From NCBI GenBank assembly GCA_949316235.1, contig OX438759.1:11445618-11509617 (forward strand): a stretch of 64,000 nucleotides of DNA. The letters are read 5' to 3'. The notes under the pieces were generated by a model. The model ran no database searches. It was not told where the DNA came from and saw nothing but the letters and a program-made list of their open reading frames with translations. Numbering within the stretch: the first letter of the stretch is position 1; each line of letters opens with the position of its first letter. Below are positions 37,601 through 46,790 of this stretch, one piece after another. The DNA is from Oegoconia quadripuncta. Taxonomy: Eukaryota > Arthropoda > Insecta > Lepidoptera > Autostichidae. Made by a program: the position numbers and the translations under genes.

Positions 37601-37736
37601 CCTGGCACAAGTCAGCCAAGTCACTCCGCTTGTTTGCAGACGTTACGAACGACATCCCGTCTGCTATTCGACGCTGCTCCACCTTCCTTGCCTGTCGCTT
37701 TTCCTTGCTTTTATTTAGTGAAGCTGATGACTTTTT
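16666..37736 (-). CDS. NAA40: N-alpha-acetyltransferase 40 (histone H4/H2A N-terminal acetyltransferase)
   Basis: Exons on the minus strand: 37736-37480, 34844-34686, 17529-17371 and 16837-16666 (stop TAG 16668-16666). All junctions have GT/AG and phases fit (2, 2, 2), giving 248 residues from the first listed exon. Motifs match NAA40: KKSSA and KSKEKRQARK near the start, WAIDLTERNM, the WGWNRERK block, EMSDDVAWYLIA, VAFSHFRFD, then the GNAT acetyl-CoA loop GRRRGLGQ, THNPSATAFFRACGYS and HYEILSKA. The enzyme acetylates the alpha-amino group of histones H4 and H2A. The C-terminal tail is acidic/Glu-rich. The donor of the 17371 exon is read as TGCGG|gtatgg; without splicing the frame would stop soon after. 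Intron 3 is ~17.2 kb and holds the whole UGT gene on the other strand. The start codon lies in a further upstream exon. Confidence 0.9.
16893..17056. repeat. Foldback MITE (family G) in NAA40 intron 4
   Basis: The end 'attcaatttaatgcctaagc' near 16910 is repeated inverted near 17045 (gcctaggcatttaattgaat). Related one-ended copies occur at about 20262-20310 and, just after UGT exon 2, at 29868-29950. Small non-autonomous element. Confidence 0.6.
17980..18240 (+). repeat. tRNA-headed SINE (family A)
   Basis: Head 'gttgattggtgtagtggata' and 'gcgaaaccaacggtagctgg', then the most complete family-A tail in the window: gtgtgatgaatacgaac, ttcccgagtcata, tatccgttatttagtatcca, agcacaagctttgcttag. A poly-T-rich tract follows. 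Confidence 0.65.
18712..19207. repeat. Family-D repeat interrupted by a family-B SINE
   Basis: Family-D sequence runs 18712-18812 and resumes at 19081-19207. The intervening 18813-19070 is a minus-strand family-B SINE ending at the tRNA-like head (gagccacggaggcggtt on the plus strand). The insertion is flanked by TAGAAAACC (18804-18812) and TAGAAAAACC (19071-19080), a target-site duplication. Confidence 0.7.
19790..20095 (+). repeat. Dispersed repeat family C
   Basis: Shared blocks: 'ctcactgagagggtatgggc', 'cgtattaaaatgccactagt', 'ggtcacccatccaaggactg', 'gcgccagacattgcttaa'. The same order recurs at 27930-28110, 35376-35700 and partly at 40600-40780. Probably a retroelement 3' region or SINE; class not assigned. 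Confidence 0.6.
22112..34082 (+). CDS. UDP-glycosyltransferase, complete, six exons
   Basis: Exons 22112-22285, 29383-29850, 30032-30202, 32729-32960, 33260-33479 and 33725-34082 all have GT/AG borders and compatible phases, giving about 540 residues (family ~520). Residues 1-18 form a signal peptide. His32 in the TRSH motif is the likely catalytic base. Exon 2 carries the acceptor-binding domain with a FDLVIVEVFGSE block. The donor-sugar domain has YWSFGSM (exon 4) and the UGT signature in exon 5: HPNVKLFISHGG, H359, and D383-Q384. A transmembrane helix (about 474-494) and a basic cytosolic tail close the protein, as in ER-membrane UGTs. It conjugates small lipophilic compounds with a sugar; the substrate is not predictable. 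The tail is somewhat long. The gene lies entirely within NAA40 intron 3, antisense. The UGT subfamily is not assigned. Confidence 0.92.
24358..24835 (-). pseudogene. LINE reverse-transcriptase C-terminal fragment, frameshifted
   Basis: On the minus strand one frame reads ...VEFVDKTVFL, then GSKLPYGPHLATLASKLSSA and IRQLTDVTTARLI. Another frame continues FILQKRVIRAIYN, DSLRDRFKEINILTVPSQ and YVRKN. These are the C-terminal blocks of a Jockey/CR1-like non-LTR retrotransposon ORF2, here broken by frameshifts and lacking the catalytic core. The same family occurs at 25860-25975, 44692-44800 and 56460-57065. Confidence 0.75.
25860..25975 (-). pseudogene. Short LINE fragment of the same family
   Basis: 'cttaatctgaacttaggggt' through 'ggaacagttaaaatattaat' matches the 24355-24470 segment closely in nucleotide order. 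Too short to code. Confidence 0.65.
27930..28110 (+). repeat. Dispersed repeat family C, partial
   Basis: Blocks 'cctcctctcagtagagtttg', 'tccactagtggtcacccatc', 'gaggattgattgcaccagac' in the family-C order. Confidence 0.55.
31556..31970 (+). pseudogene. Possible MADF-domain start from a decayed DNA transposon
   Basis: An ATG at 31760 starts MEKQIDVDLLIALVESRPVL, which looks like the beginning of a MADF domain as found in the accessory protein of Harbinger-type transposons and in related host factors. The expected continuation (a conserved W and helix) is absent. Instead, a repeat word 'tttttgccatcgactctcta' near 31898 is shared with the region near 34547. The 5' side (31556-31750) is GC-richer than the intron around it. 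Family call uncertain. Confidence 0.35.
32546..32585. repeat. Perfect hairpin, 18-bp arms
   Basis: AATCAGCATGTCAAAAGT, loop CAGT, then the exact reverse complement. It lies in UGT intron 3, 143 bp before exon 4. Confidence 0.9.
34083..34685. other. UGT 3' flank with twin hairpins and a 20-bp minisatellite
   Basis: Between the UGT stop and NAA40 exon 3 (tail-to-tail in orientation). Two perfect hairpins come first: 34217-34256 (18-bp arms, loop ATTA) and 34265-34298 (15-bp arms, loop ATCA). Next is a degenerate tandem repeat 34324-34516 of ~20-bp units like ACATTGGTAAAAGGAGTTCA, about ten copies. A repeat word shared with 31.9 kb follows at 34540-34575. No canonical AATAAA is evident close to the stop codon. 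Confidence 0.7.
34324..34516. repeat. Degenerate minisatellite, ~20-bp unit, ~10 copies
   Basis: Successive units read CACTGGTAAAAAAGTCGGA, ACATTGATAAAAGAATCG, ACATTGGGAAAAGGAATTCA, ACATTGGTAAAAGGACTTCA and so on. Units diverge at several positions, so the array is not recent. Confidence 0.75.
35376..35700 (+). repeat. Dispersed repeat family C, long copy
   Basis: Most complete family-C copy: 'agacgtccccactgcgttga', 'ctcctctcactgggagaggg', 'gggcccagtgcggattggta', 'cggaaacacttgtattaaaa', 'gcgccagacattacttaaat'. Confidence 0.6.
36594..36875 (+). repeat. Family-A SINE tail interrupted by a foldback MITE
   Basis: The SINE tail starts 'gtttgtgtgatgaatatgaa', 'ctgagtcatggatgtttata', breaks at 36651 where 'acagggtgaaatttaatttg' begins, and resumes near 36796 (acccatccatagtacaaact, tcgcttagtttggtagtaga). 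The inserted ~145 bp matches the left portion of the MITEs at 42402 and 57070, so it is a truncated copy. Confidence 0.65.
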
Positions 37737-37819
37737 CTGCAAATTACAAATTATTATTCCTAACCTGTACTGCCGCCATTTGTATTTGCAAATACAACTT
37801 CTTTAATACTTGCCCCCAT
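37737..37819 (-). CDS. NAA40: Candidate first coding exon and short intron of NAA40
   Basis: The exon ending at 37736 begins after atttgcag and has no ATG in frame. Upstream on the minus strand an ATG-GGG (Met-Gly) lies at 37819-37814 and can be spliced in phase 0 through a nearby GT (for example after ...AAAGAA) over an intron of about 60 bp. Known NAA40 proteins start Met-Gly followed by a short basic stretch, so this fits. The exact donor is not settled and a more distant first exon is possible. Confidence 0.4.
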
Positions 37820-38693
37820 ATTTAAACACCTTATTTTATATTAGAAAACTAAATTATCAAGAAGCTGCAAACTTAATTAACTCCTTTTTCCACAGTTTTC
37901 TGATCGCTACCGGGAAATGAGATGTAAACAAAAAACAAACCAATCAAGCAAAGCAGGGTTACCCACTTTTAAAAAAAGTACCTAAATAGTTATTATACTC
38001 TTTGACTCACACGTAAAAGTCCATCCGTTTATAAGCTCAGTGATCCGCTAAAGACCGAATAAGCTGATCCGCAAACTGCCGGACATAGATTAATAACATT
38101 TGCCGCTAGGATAATCATTAGAATTCGTTTCACAGGTTTCTCTGGAGCCAAAAGCCCTAACTTTGGTAAATAACCCAATAAGCGATTCAGGCATTAACTA
38201 ATGGATTAAACTCCCCCAAGTCATATTTAGATTCATGGATGGAACATATTCCAAACCTTATGGAGCCGTATTAGAAAACAAGTTTGGCATTCGCGGTTTT
38301 ACACGAATTACACGAAATGCCTACAACTAGATATACAAAGACAAACTAATACAGCATAAATATAAAATAAATGTAGTTGTACACGTACATCTTCGTACTA
38401 TGTATTCGTAGATGTTCAAAAATGTATTTTGGTGACTTATTCACGCTTATTCGTGATGCGCCACTGCCGTACCTCAAAAACGTAATTTATGGCGCGAAAT
38501 TTAAAAATCTTGGAACGATGTCAAAGGAATCAATAATTTTTCATGTTCAATAAAATTCTGATACTTGACTAAGCTTATTCGATAAAAAATCCATGTCATA
38601 TTATAATATTCTGCAGACTTAATTTTGACCTTTTTTTTGTTTAGTTCAAGCATATTTATAATAATTTTTGTACATTTGTACTAATCTGGCACA
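37820..38693. promoter_or_regulatory. Head-to-head spacer between NAA40 and the aldo-keto reductase
   Basis: NAA40 starts to the left on the minus strand and the aldo-keto reductase starts to the right on the plus strand, leaving under 1 kb. This is where both promoters would be expected. No TATA box, initiator or other element can be singled out, and the region is AT-rich. The call is by position only. Confidence 0.35.
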
Positions 38694-41600
38694 TTGCCAT
38701 ATTTTTGCGACTGTCAGGGTTTACGTCCACTGAAATATATGTATAGTGGAAGACTTTTCCGTTTCATTTGCAAGACACGAATACGTTGTTATCATAATAA
38801 CATCAGAAATATGAAAGAAGTAACGCTCTCACTCACTGGGGATAATATGCCTACTGTCGGTTTAGGAACATGGCAGGTTCGGAAAAATAAATTTGCTAAT
38901 GATGAATTGACTTTTGTCGTACGCGAGTTACTTGGCTATTTAATATTTTCAGGCCCCATCTGATGTAGTGGAAGCAACAGTCTATAAAGCTCTAGAACTT
39001 GGCTACCGGCATATTGATACTGCGTTTAATTATAACAACGAGGAGCCGATCGGGGCCGCCATTAAATGCTGGATCGATGAAGGGAAAGGTGGAAGGGAGG
39101 ATTTGTTTGTTACTACAAAGGTTAGTTTTTTTTTAGTAAACAGTGCGAGCTACATAATTCAAAATTAATTTAATACTTTAGTACATTTTCTAAATGGCCG
39201 GACTGGGAATCGAACTTATTCTTTAATAATTGAAAATTATTTTTATCGTTTATCGTCTGTTATATGCATCATAATAATTAAGTAGGAGTGAGTACTTGTT
39301 CAGTGATACGTATTAAGTGAATGGTCTTACGGGGAAAATAAACTTATTTGTCGTTGCATAGTAGCTGAGGTCAGACAAACTGCTTGAATTGTCGTCACTC
39401 TTATTCGTATTTTATTTTTGACAACATTATTTATTTTACTTCGTCTTCAGCTGCCACATGTAGGTAACCGCGCAGCCGACGTGAAGAAATTCTTGGACCT
39501 GCAGCTGAGCCGTCTGCAGATGGACTATGTAGACCTCTATCTGGTACACGTACCATTCGGCTTTCGCTGCGACCCTGATAAACTCGTACCAATAGTTGAT
39601 AAACACTCTGGCGAATATGATTTGGATACGGAAACTAATCACGTCAGCACTTGGAAGGTAAGTCAAAGAATCTTCTTACTACGATGCAAACCAGGTAACA
39701 AAATTTTGGGAATGATGACTGGACTGAACAAATAAAAGGAAATATTATCGCTAAACCGTAGATAATTCGTTCTAAATCAATAACAATCACAATACTAACG
39801 TGTGGTGGACTGTACATAACTGCAAGCTGTGACAGGTTCGTACTTGACCTCAATCACACCTGATGTTAAGTGTAGGTGAGGTCGAAGGTGAAAGCGTACT
39901 GACCCGGAAACCCCAACACATTTGGGGGACTGGCTATCTTATCTCTGACAACCGGAACACAACAATGCCATTTAACATTGCTGTTTGGCGGCAGATTTAG
40001 ATAAGATGGTGGTAGCTAGCCAGGCGGACATTTCAAATGCCCTACCACCAACTAAACCGAGTACTTAAACATGTACCCCGCTGGGGATCGAACCTGCGAC
40101 CTTTGAATCGTAAACCCAATGTTGTTTACATTGAGCCATGGAGGCGGTTAAACCATATGCTGAGCTACATACATTTTTGTCATAATTACAAAGTCATTTT
40201 ATATTTTAGTTTTTACTGTTTTCTTGGCAAATAAAGATTTTTATTATTATTATAAGAAGACAACGTCACCTTTGTACACTGAACATGAACGTACCCAAGA
40301 CGGTACCGTACCGAGCAGTTGGGACAAATGTTGTCTGTTGGATGCACTCTGCCCCAGCCGGGATCAAATCATAGCAGACAATGACAAACTGACGAAAGTA
40401 AAGAGGTAAATTTAACCGAAATAAATCTCGTGTGCGAATCTAACGCACGCCCCTTTAACGGTTCTGACGATTCATGTGTTGGATATTTAGATTTAAAGAA
40501 AATAATAATTAATATAAAGACAAGTCCATGTCTAAAATAGGCGAAATTAAGCTAGTGCATAGACATCAATCAACCCCTACAATACACACACACACACACA
40601 CATCACATTACCTTCCACTGCTGGACCAGGGCCTCCTCTCACTACAATAAGTGTGCTACAATAGTGTACCTGTAGGAAGTATTAACGCGGGCCCAGTGTG
40701 GATTGATGGAAACTATAGAGACTAGTTCATGCCGAAGTCGCCCTTTTATGCCAATTAAAAACACGGAAACACTCGATAACCTTAGGAAAGCTTATAAGTA
40801 GCTTTGAAGTTTAAAGACATAAATGTGGTGCAAGAATCATTTAAAGGAGCTACAGTTCGCCTCACAAAACTGGTACAATTATTTAGACATCACATCTGCC
40901 ATCTACAAAAACTCGATGTGAAATGAGACGATACATTCATATCTCTAAGAACGTTATCATACTGGCGATTTGCGAGTGAGTTCAAAGCGAAGCGAAAGCT
41001 CAGAGATTTCGCAGCTAATACACCGCATGCGCAGTGAGCTCGCCGTGAATAGCGTAATGAATGTCATGTTGTATACGCGGCGGCGGCGAGTTCAGATGAT
41101 TAAAATATCACTACACGACTGTACTTGTGCCAGTGGCTACAATGCAATTGGATACAAAAGTGCGTCGTGTGAAAGCTGAACACGGTATCGGGTACATACC
41201 CGACTACCCGGCAACTGCCACGTGTGAAAGGACCCTATCTGGTTATTGTGGTAGCGAGATACACTATCGCAATACTCACAAAAACCTCATTTCATTTACA
41301 TTTCTCCTTAGGTATTAGAGGAATGCCAGAGAGAAGGTCGAGTCCGTAACTTGGGTTTGTCCAACTTCAACGAAGATCAAATATCGAAGATTCTGCAGGT
41401 AGCGTCCATCCCACCACAAGTTCTGCAAGTGGAGCTGCACGCACACTTCCAACAGAAGGATCTGCGCAAGTTCTGCGCGCAGAATAACATTATTGTGACT
41501 GCGTATGCGCCTCTCGGGAGTCCTGGCGCTAAAGACCATTTTGTTAACAAGTATAACTACAGGTTAATAATTTTTCACACTACCATTAAAAATAATACTA

Positions 41601-42932
41601 AGTAGAGAACGAAAGATTGTCTGTGTATTTTGTATCTTCATAAAGACTATCGAATAAAGGAAAGGTGTGCACCGCATATTAGAATGGACCAGCGCGATAA
41701 ACTCTCGTAAAAATCGGCTTTAAATAGGTATGAGAGCATGTTACCTTAGTACCTATAATGTTTTTCAATGTACCTCTTTGGAACCGCAGTTATAATAAAA
41801 AAAAGAAACTACTCGCGATTCCGACATCAGAATTGTGTGTACATTAGATGTGTCTCATTCAATTTTCAAAAATTCAACACCTTATTTTTGTAATCCTCGG
41901 ATATTTTTTATTGAACAATATATTTTTTAATTTGAACATTCTGCAATTCTGAGGTTAATAAATAGGGTCTATTTTTGGATTGCAAAACCTCTAGACTAAT
42001 TGACGCTTTAACCAATTTATCTGGTAAACCTTGTCAATGTAAGATTTTAGTCATTTATTCAGTCTGAAGTCCCTTCGAGTATCGGCTTCCGGGATACGGT
42101 AGATTAATTTTTCCTTACGAATTTTTCAGCCCTGACGCGTTCCCCGATTTGCTCGGAAACGACATCGTTAAAGAGATTGCGAAAAAGCACTCCAAGACAC
42201 CGGCGCAAGTACTTTTGAACTTTTTGGTCCAGCAGCAGGTTGTAGTAATCCCGAAAAGCACAAGCGAGTATAGACTCAAGGTACTTTATTTTAGTTTCAG
42301 GAAAGTTTAGTTAATATTCGTGTCCAGTCCCGTGTCGCTCTATTTCCAGTTTTCAAACAAAAACATTTTTATTTTTACCCGATTTCACTAAATTACTTTT
42401 ATACAGGGTGAAATTTAATTCGTGTAATTCCTGTTTACTGGTGACTCCACTCCTGATTACTAACAACTTTGTTTGTGGAAAGTTGTTCGTAATCAGAAGT
42501 GGAGTCACCAGCCGAAAAAAGTTGTCCTTCCATACTAAAAGTGATTTCAGAATGGTATAACTTTGTATGGGTAATCAATCGTTTTTGATCGAATTCGACG
42601 GTTCCTCAGGGTTGTTCGTCATTAACAGTGACGTGACCAGTTAATGGGAATTACACTAATTCGAATTCATCCTATACTATAATGAAACAATGTTCAGAAG
42701 TAGCTTTTTGAAACAAAATTTTCGAAAAAAAAGTACAAAAGTTACATTTTTGCAGGAAAATATAGCTATATATGATTTCGAGTTAACGGGCGCTGAGATG
42801 AATCGTTTAAAAAGGCTAGACAAAGGAGAAGATGGTAGAATCTTCAATTTCTTATTCTGGAAGGGTGTGGAAAAGCATCCCGAGTATCCATTCAAGATAA
42901 AAATTCACGACATGGAAGCGAAAGAGGGTTAA
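38694..42932 (+). CDS. Aldo-keto reductase, complete, six exons
   Basis: Exons (38694 or 38811)-38876, 38953-39120, 39451-39657, 41312-41562, 42130-42280 and 42756-42932 have GT/AG borders and matching phases. From the ATG at 38811 the protein is 339 residues, usual for the family. The catalytic tetrad is present: Asp44 and Tyr49 (HIDTAFNY), Lys78 (FVTTK), His111 (YLVHVP). The (alpha/beta)8 barrel signatures GLGTWQ, GLSNFNEDQI and the NADPH-phosphate motif IPKSTSEYRLKENI are intact. It would reduce aldehydes/ketones with NADPH. In-frame upstream ATGs (38739, 38694) would add a basic, acid-free stretch (RLFRFICKTRIR) like a mitochondrial presequence, so start choice and location are open. Intron 3 carries a family-B SINE. 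Substrate not predictable. Confidence 0.92.
39658..41311 (+). other. Aldo-keto reductase intron 3 with repeats
   Basis: Contains a minus-strand family-B SINE (39833-40150; head 'cattgagccatggaggcggt' on the plus strand), an (AC)n microsatellite (40583-40602), a degraded family-C fragment (40600-40780) and a GC-richer unassigned stretch (40960-41240). No exon is missing, since phases join. Confidence 0.55.
41563..42129 (+). other. Aldo-keto reductase intron 4, nothing recognised
   Basis: AT-rich intron bounded by ACAG|gttaat and atttttcag|CCCTG. No repeat or exon was identified. Confidence 0.5.
42402..42676. repeat. Foldback MITE in aldo-keto reductase intron 5
   Basis: It starts 'cagggtgaaatttaattcgt' and ends with the imperfect inverse 'actaattcgaattcatccta'. 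Internally, 'ctggtgactccactcctgat' is inverted as 'atcagaagtggagtcaccag', giving an almost fully palindromic element of ~275 bp with TA at the ends. Related copies are at 36651-36795 and 57070-57403. Confidence 0.75.
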
Positions 42933-43236
42933 ATAGACAATATTCCACCATACTGTTCATTCATTACCTCTGTGCTGTGTTTAACATGAGACTAATAATG
43001 TGTTAGAAGGTCTCAAAAATGTGTCTTAAATTAGGTTGTTAGATTAGTAAAGTTCGCTTCACAAATAGCTCAGTGAGTTTGAGGGAACACAAAAATACTT
43101 GGTGCAATATCACTTAGCTTTAACATTATTAGGTCCATCAGTACAACTGATGTTAAATTTTATTTTGTGAGCTTTGAGCTGTAATTTATTTTTTTGTAAT
43201 ATATATATAGTTCCAAAATGGTTTTGTTGTTTGTAT
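42933..43236. other. 3' flank of the aldo-keto reductase
   Basis: Probable 3'UTR and short spacer before repeat family F. No clear AATAAA polyadenylation signal. Confidence 0.35.
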
Positions 43237-43374
43237 TTACCCAACTGCCGAAGGAAGGAGGGTAATGTTTTTCGAGTGTGTAAGTATGTATGTATTTCTA
43301 TGGTACCTCCTGTAGCCTAAACGGCTTGACCAATTTCTCAGTGCATGGAGTCGTTAGATTAGTCTGAACCCTTA
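43237..43374 (+). repeat. Repeat family F, left half, interrupted by the Harbinger composite
   Basis: 'ttacccaactgccgaaggaa', 'ggagggtaatgtttttcgag' and 'agcctaaacggcttgaccaa' match the uninterrupted copy at 55848-56098. The sequence stops at 'ctgaacccTTA' where the Harbinger end CACCCGG begins, and its continuation is found at 52458. Confidence 0.75.
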
Positions 43375-43726
43375 CACCCGGTTTCTGAAACGTTTGTCAT
43401 GGAAAAAATTACGTAACAAGTTGTTAATCCTTAATTAAGCGCAGTTTGGGTTTCTGAACGAGCCAAGTGACAGTTTGTCAATGGTTTGTCATTGCAAATG
43501 TCAAATGTCGAATTAACGGCCGATTATGGTAGTATTGGGTTTCCGGAAAGGTTTTTCGGGTGTCAAATGTCAAATATTAAATTAGATAGCAAGCTGTCAA
43601 CATTAACAATCTGTCAAACAACTGTGGGTTTCTGAAAAGCAATTTATCGAAAAATTAACGAATCGACTGTTAGCAGGGGATCTATTTATTTGTCCGGCAA
43701 CACTAGCTAAAGTCAGTCATGTTCAT

Positions 43727-44197
43727 TCACTCATTAATATTTTGTTTCTGTCTAACGCATAGCTTACTTGTCGATTCCGGTGCTCTCAACGAAATGTCAG
43801 AATGCCTTTTCATGAAGTCGTAGTAAAAATGTTTACCAGCACTGCCTTTTTCTTTATTAAATCGATGAGGAATCTTCATGACTTCGGCTAAGTTGTATGC
43901 TAATTTTAGAAACTCCTTTTTCATGAGCGGCATGCATCTATTCGATAAATTTTTAATGTGATCCACCAAGACTTGTTCATACTCTGCTGAGAAGGTGCTA
44001 GTGAACCTACCTAACTTAGGTTTCATTGTTACTTCTTCTCCTCGATTTAGGGCCTTTATTTTATCATGTATAGTGCTTTTAGGAATATTGTATTGCATTG
44101 CAGCTTGTCTTACACTCAGTTCTTTTGACATAACCTTATCAATAGCAGTTTGTAAGCTCTGTGGCTCCCAGGATCCTTTCTTTTTCTTCTCTTCCAT
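43727..44197 (-). pseudogene. Pogo-type HTH/CENP-B N-terminal fragment inserted in Harbinger unit A
   Basis: A minus-strand frame from ATG 44197 has a psq-type HTH (ELSVRQAAMQYNIPKSTIHD) and a CENP-B-like second half (KKEFLKLAYNLAE, FYYDFMKRHSDISLRAPEST), as in pogo/Tigger transposases and jerky-like host proteins. The DDE domain is absent. The frame reads out of the inserted DNA into Harbinger sequence after PESTSK, where CAA|gtaag resembles a splice donor, so this looks like one exon cut off at the insert border. Upstream on the minus strand 'ttttgttttag' could be an acceptor. Most likely dead transposon sequence; distinct from the fragment at 4-242. Confidence 0.65.
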
Positions 44198-45017
44198 TTT
44201 AATTATCTTCTTTCTTCTATACTCTAAAACAAAATTAAATAATTAGAATAAATGACGTAAATTCTCACAAGAAATATCAATATGTTTACTGTACGGCGCT
44301 AAGGGACGACTTAGTGTCCGGTGCTAAGGGACAGACATTTTCGTTCATTAGGTGGTACCTACTAAAATTGTTTAAAAGATCTAATAATATTCTACCATTT
44401 TACGGATAACAATCAAGTACTACTTTTATCTTTGAATACCACTCAAATGTAAATGCATAAATATACTAGAATTACTTACATTGATATTTAGGTGACGCCG
44501 TGATTTTGCGCCTAAAACAGCAAACGGTTGCTCCCGCCGTGGCCGTGTGCGTCACTGGCGAGGCGCGGCGCGTGATCCTGTACCTGTGTGCCCCCCGCGC
44601 CCCTTTCACTTGTATTTTGAAATGAAAAGATTTATACTCGCTTAAATAGTACGAGTGTCCGGCGCTAGGTGCCGTCCGGCGTTACGGGACTTCCCCCTAC
44701 GCTTTTATAATAAGGTTCCAGTAGACATTCAAAACTTACCTTTAAATAGATTTAAAGCAATCATAAAACAGAATTTTTGTGTGAAAAGTGAAATAAAATA
44801 TTATTATTTAAATTCTAAAGGAATATTATTTATCTCTCTAATGAATTGTATATACTGTTATATATATTTATGTGTATTTTATTATTGTACTTATTTATAT
44901 GGTTTGTTTATTTTAGTAAGTGTTTATCTTTGTATGTATTCCACTATACCTATGTATTTTCAATGTATCGTCTATTTACTACTGATATTTAAGTTATTCA
45001 GCTTACTGATATTTAAG
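43767..45017. mobile_element. 1.25-kb insertion inside Harbinger unit A, flanked by TTA
   Basis: Units B and C read agcttTgtctctac uninterrupted (complement strand). Unit A has agcTTA (43761-43766), then foreign DNA, then TTAgtctctac (45018-). Removing 43767-45017 and one TTA restores the unit. The insert is a patchwork: pogo-type exon, two copies of a GTGTCCGGYGCTA word (44313, 44653), and a LINE 3' fragment from 44692. Convincing TIRs are not seen. Confidence 0.65.
44692..45017 (+). pseudogene. LINE 3' end fragment
   Basis: RFYNKVPVDIQNLPLNRFK then IIKQNF matches the C-terminus of the LINE copy at 56700-56800 in both protein and DNA. It is followed by AT-rich 3' sequence with a tandem 'actgatatttaagtta' at the very end (44975-45020). 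Confidence 0.65.
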
Positions 45018-45144
45018 TTAGTCTCTACTTTTTGACACCAAATGCGAAAGTCAACTTTTATAGGTTATAAATAATAAGTCGTGCACACAGCGTACTACCT
45101 ATGTTTTTTACCTGAGTGTGTTTTATACCTAATTTTTCGAAAAT

Positions 45145-46656
45145 ATGTCGCGTAAAAATTACACGGAGAAAGAAAAGAGGGAGCTCTTAACAATAGTGGA
45201 TAAGTGAGTATCAAGTTCAAATCCAGTTTTCCAATAAACACAATGTATAGACCTATTTATCTACTTATACTTATACCTACATATACTTACAATTTGTTTA
45301 TAATAATACTAATGTTATGTATTTCTATTTAGGTACAAAGCAATAATTGAAAATAAGAGCACTAATGCAGTGACGGTCGAGAAAAAAAATTTCACATGGG
45401 AAAGAATAGCTCAGGAATATAACTCGTCTGCAGAGAATCCCCGATCAGCGAAGCAGCTTAACACTGCTTATCAAAACTTAAAAAGGCTGACGAGACAAAA
45501 AACAGCTGATGATAATGTGTGTGCCTAATATTTTTATCTATCAAATAGAAGTTAACTTGAGACCCAAGTACAAGCAAATGTCAGCGTAGTTTCTGTTCAA
45601 GACAACTTTGTGCAGCTTTTTTACATTACCAATATACTAATATTGTTTGTATTTAACATTTTAGATGCAGAATTATGTGGAAAAAAAAATACAAAACGAT
45701 TTAAAAAAATTTAAAAAGGATAAAGCTGAAGACAAGGTGTGTAGAAAAAGAATTCTTTTTATTACAAAAGGTAGTAATACTTTGTGCTAGTAGTAAGAAA
45801 AACTGGATTTTATCACTACTATACTTATTTATTTAAGAGACATCTATTCTGTTAACATAAATTTAAAAATATGAACCTTTCTTTGTTGCTCAGTGTTGGA
45901 CTTGTTTGTGATATTTTATGGATATATTAACAATTTTCAGAAAGCAATAATGGCTACCGGCGGTGGTACTTTTACACCAGTATTAAGTGAAGTTGGCGCA
46001 CAAATGTTGGCTTTGATGGGTGAGCAAATAAGACCACTGTCCAACACTTGTGACAGTGCAACTGATTATTTTAGAAAAGATGGTGATGAGGATTTCAAGA
46101 AAGATGAAAATGTAATTATTATTGAAACAATTCACGAGTTTGGTGAGTAACAATTTTTTGTAATTTATAAATGAATTATTCATCATCATCAGTCCGATTC
46201 CAGTGCATAGATTAACTATGACATGACCAGTGAGGGGTGAGAATACACATACTGTTATGCAATATAATGTATAATATATTTATTTCAGATAATCATAAAA
46301 TGGATACTGTAGAGATACCAGTAGTGGAGAAAATACTTTCTGCGGAGCCACCACTGGATGAGGGTTGTTCTTTGTTTGAGACTGTTCCACCTCCAAAAGT
46401 CTTACAGAAAAAAAAACCATTATCATCAAGACCTTCTTCTTCCAAAATTAAAAACAACAGTATTTGCCTAAAACCAAAAAAAATAATTGAAAACACCAAC
46501 TCTATAAAAAGAAAATTTTACCAAAAAAAACTGGAAAGTGCAGTGATAGAGAAAAAAACCAATTTGATTAATTACAAAATATCTTTAAAAAAACAAAAAT
46601 TAATTGATATAGAAATTAAAATAAAGGAAGCCGAATTAAATTTTAAGGAAAAATAA
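45145..46656 (+). CDS. Harbinger Myb/SANT-like accessory protein, unit A (five exons)
   Basis: Exons 45145-45203, 45333-45516, 45665-45736, 45941-46142 and 46289-46656 join in phase (about 294 residues) with GT/AG borders. The N-terminal ~80 residues (NYTEKEKRELLTIVDK, NFTWERIAQEYNS, RSAKQLNTAYQNLKR) form a trihelix/Myb-SANT-like DNA-binding domain. The C-terminus is Lys/Glu-rich and probably coiled-coil. In PIF/Harbinger transposons this partner binds the element ends and helps the transposase enter the nucleus and act. It is transcribed convergently with the transposase at 46791-47840. The exon model is inferred from borders and from the matching inverted copy; expression is unknown. Confidence 0.75.
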
Positions 46657-46790
46657 TAACACAATTTTATAGTATGTAACACCTCTGATTTATTTAGTTA
46701 AGTTGAAGCGATTAGAATATAAGAAGAATATATACATAATAAAGACTGATTATAATGTACAATTGTTTAATAAAGGAGACACCTAGGTAT

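Noticed and set aside
40583..40602. Tandem repeat checked as a possible CRISPR-like or regulatory array
   Set aside because: It is a simple (AC)n microsatellite; no spaced direct repeats of CRISPR type occur in the window.
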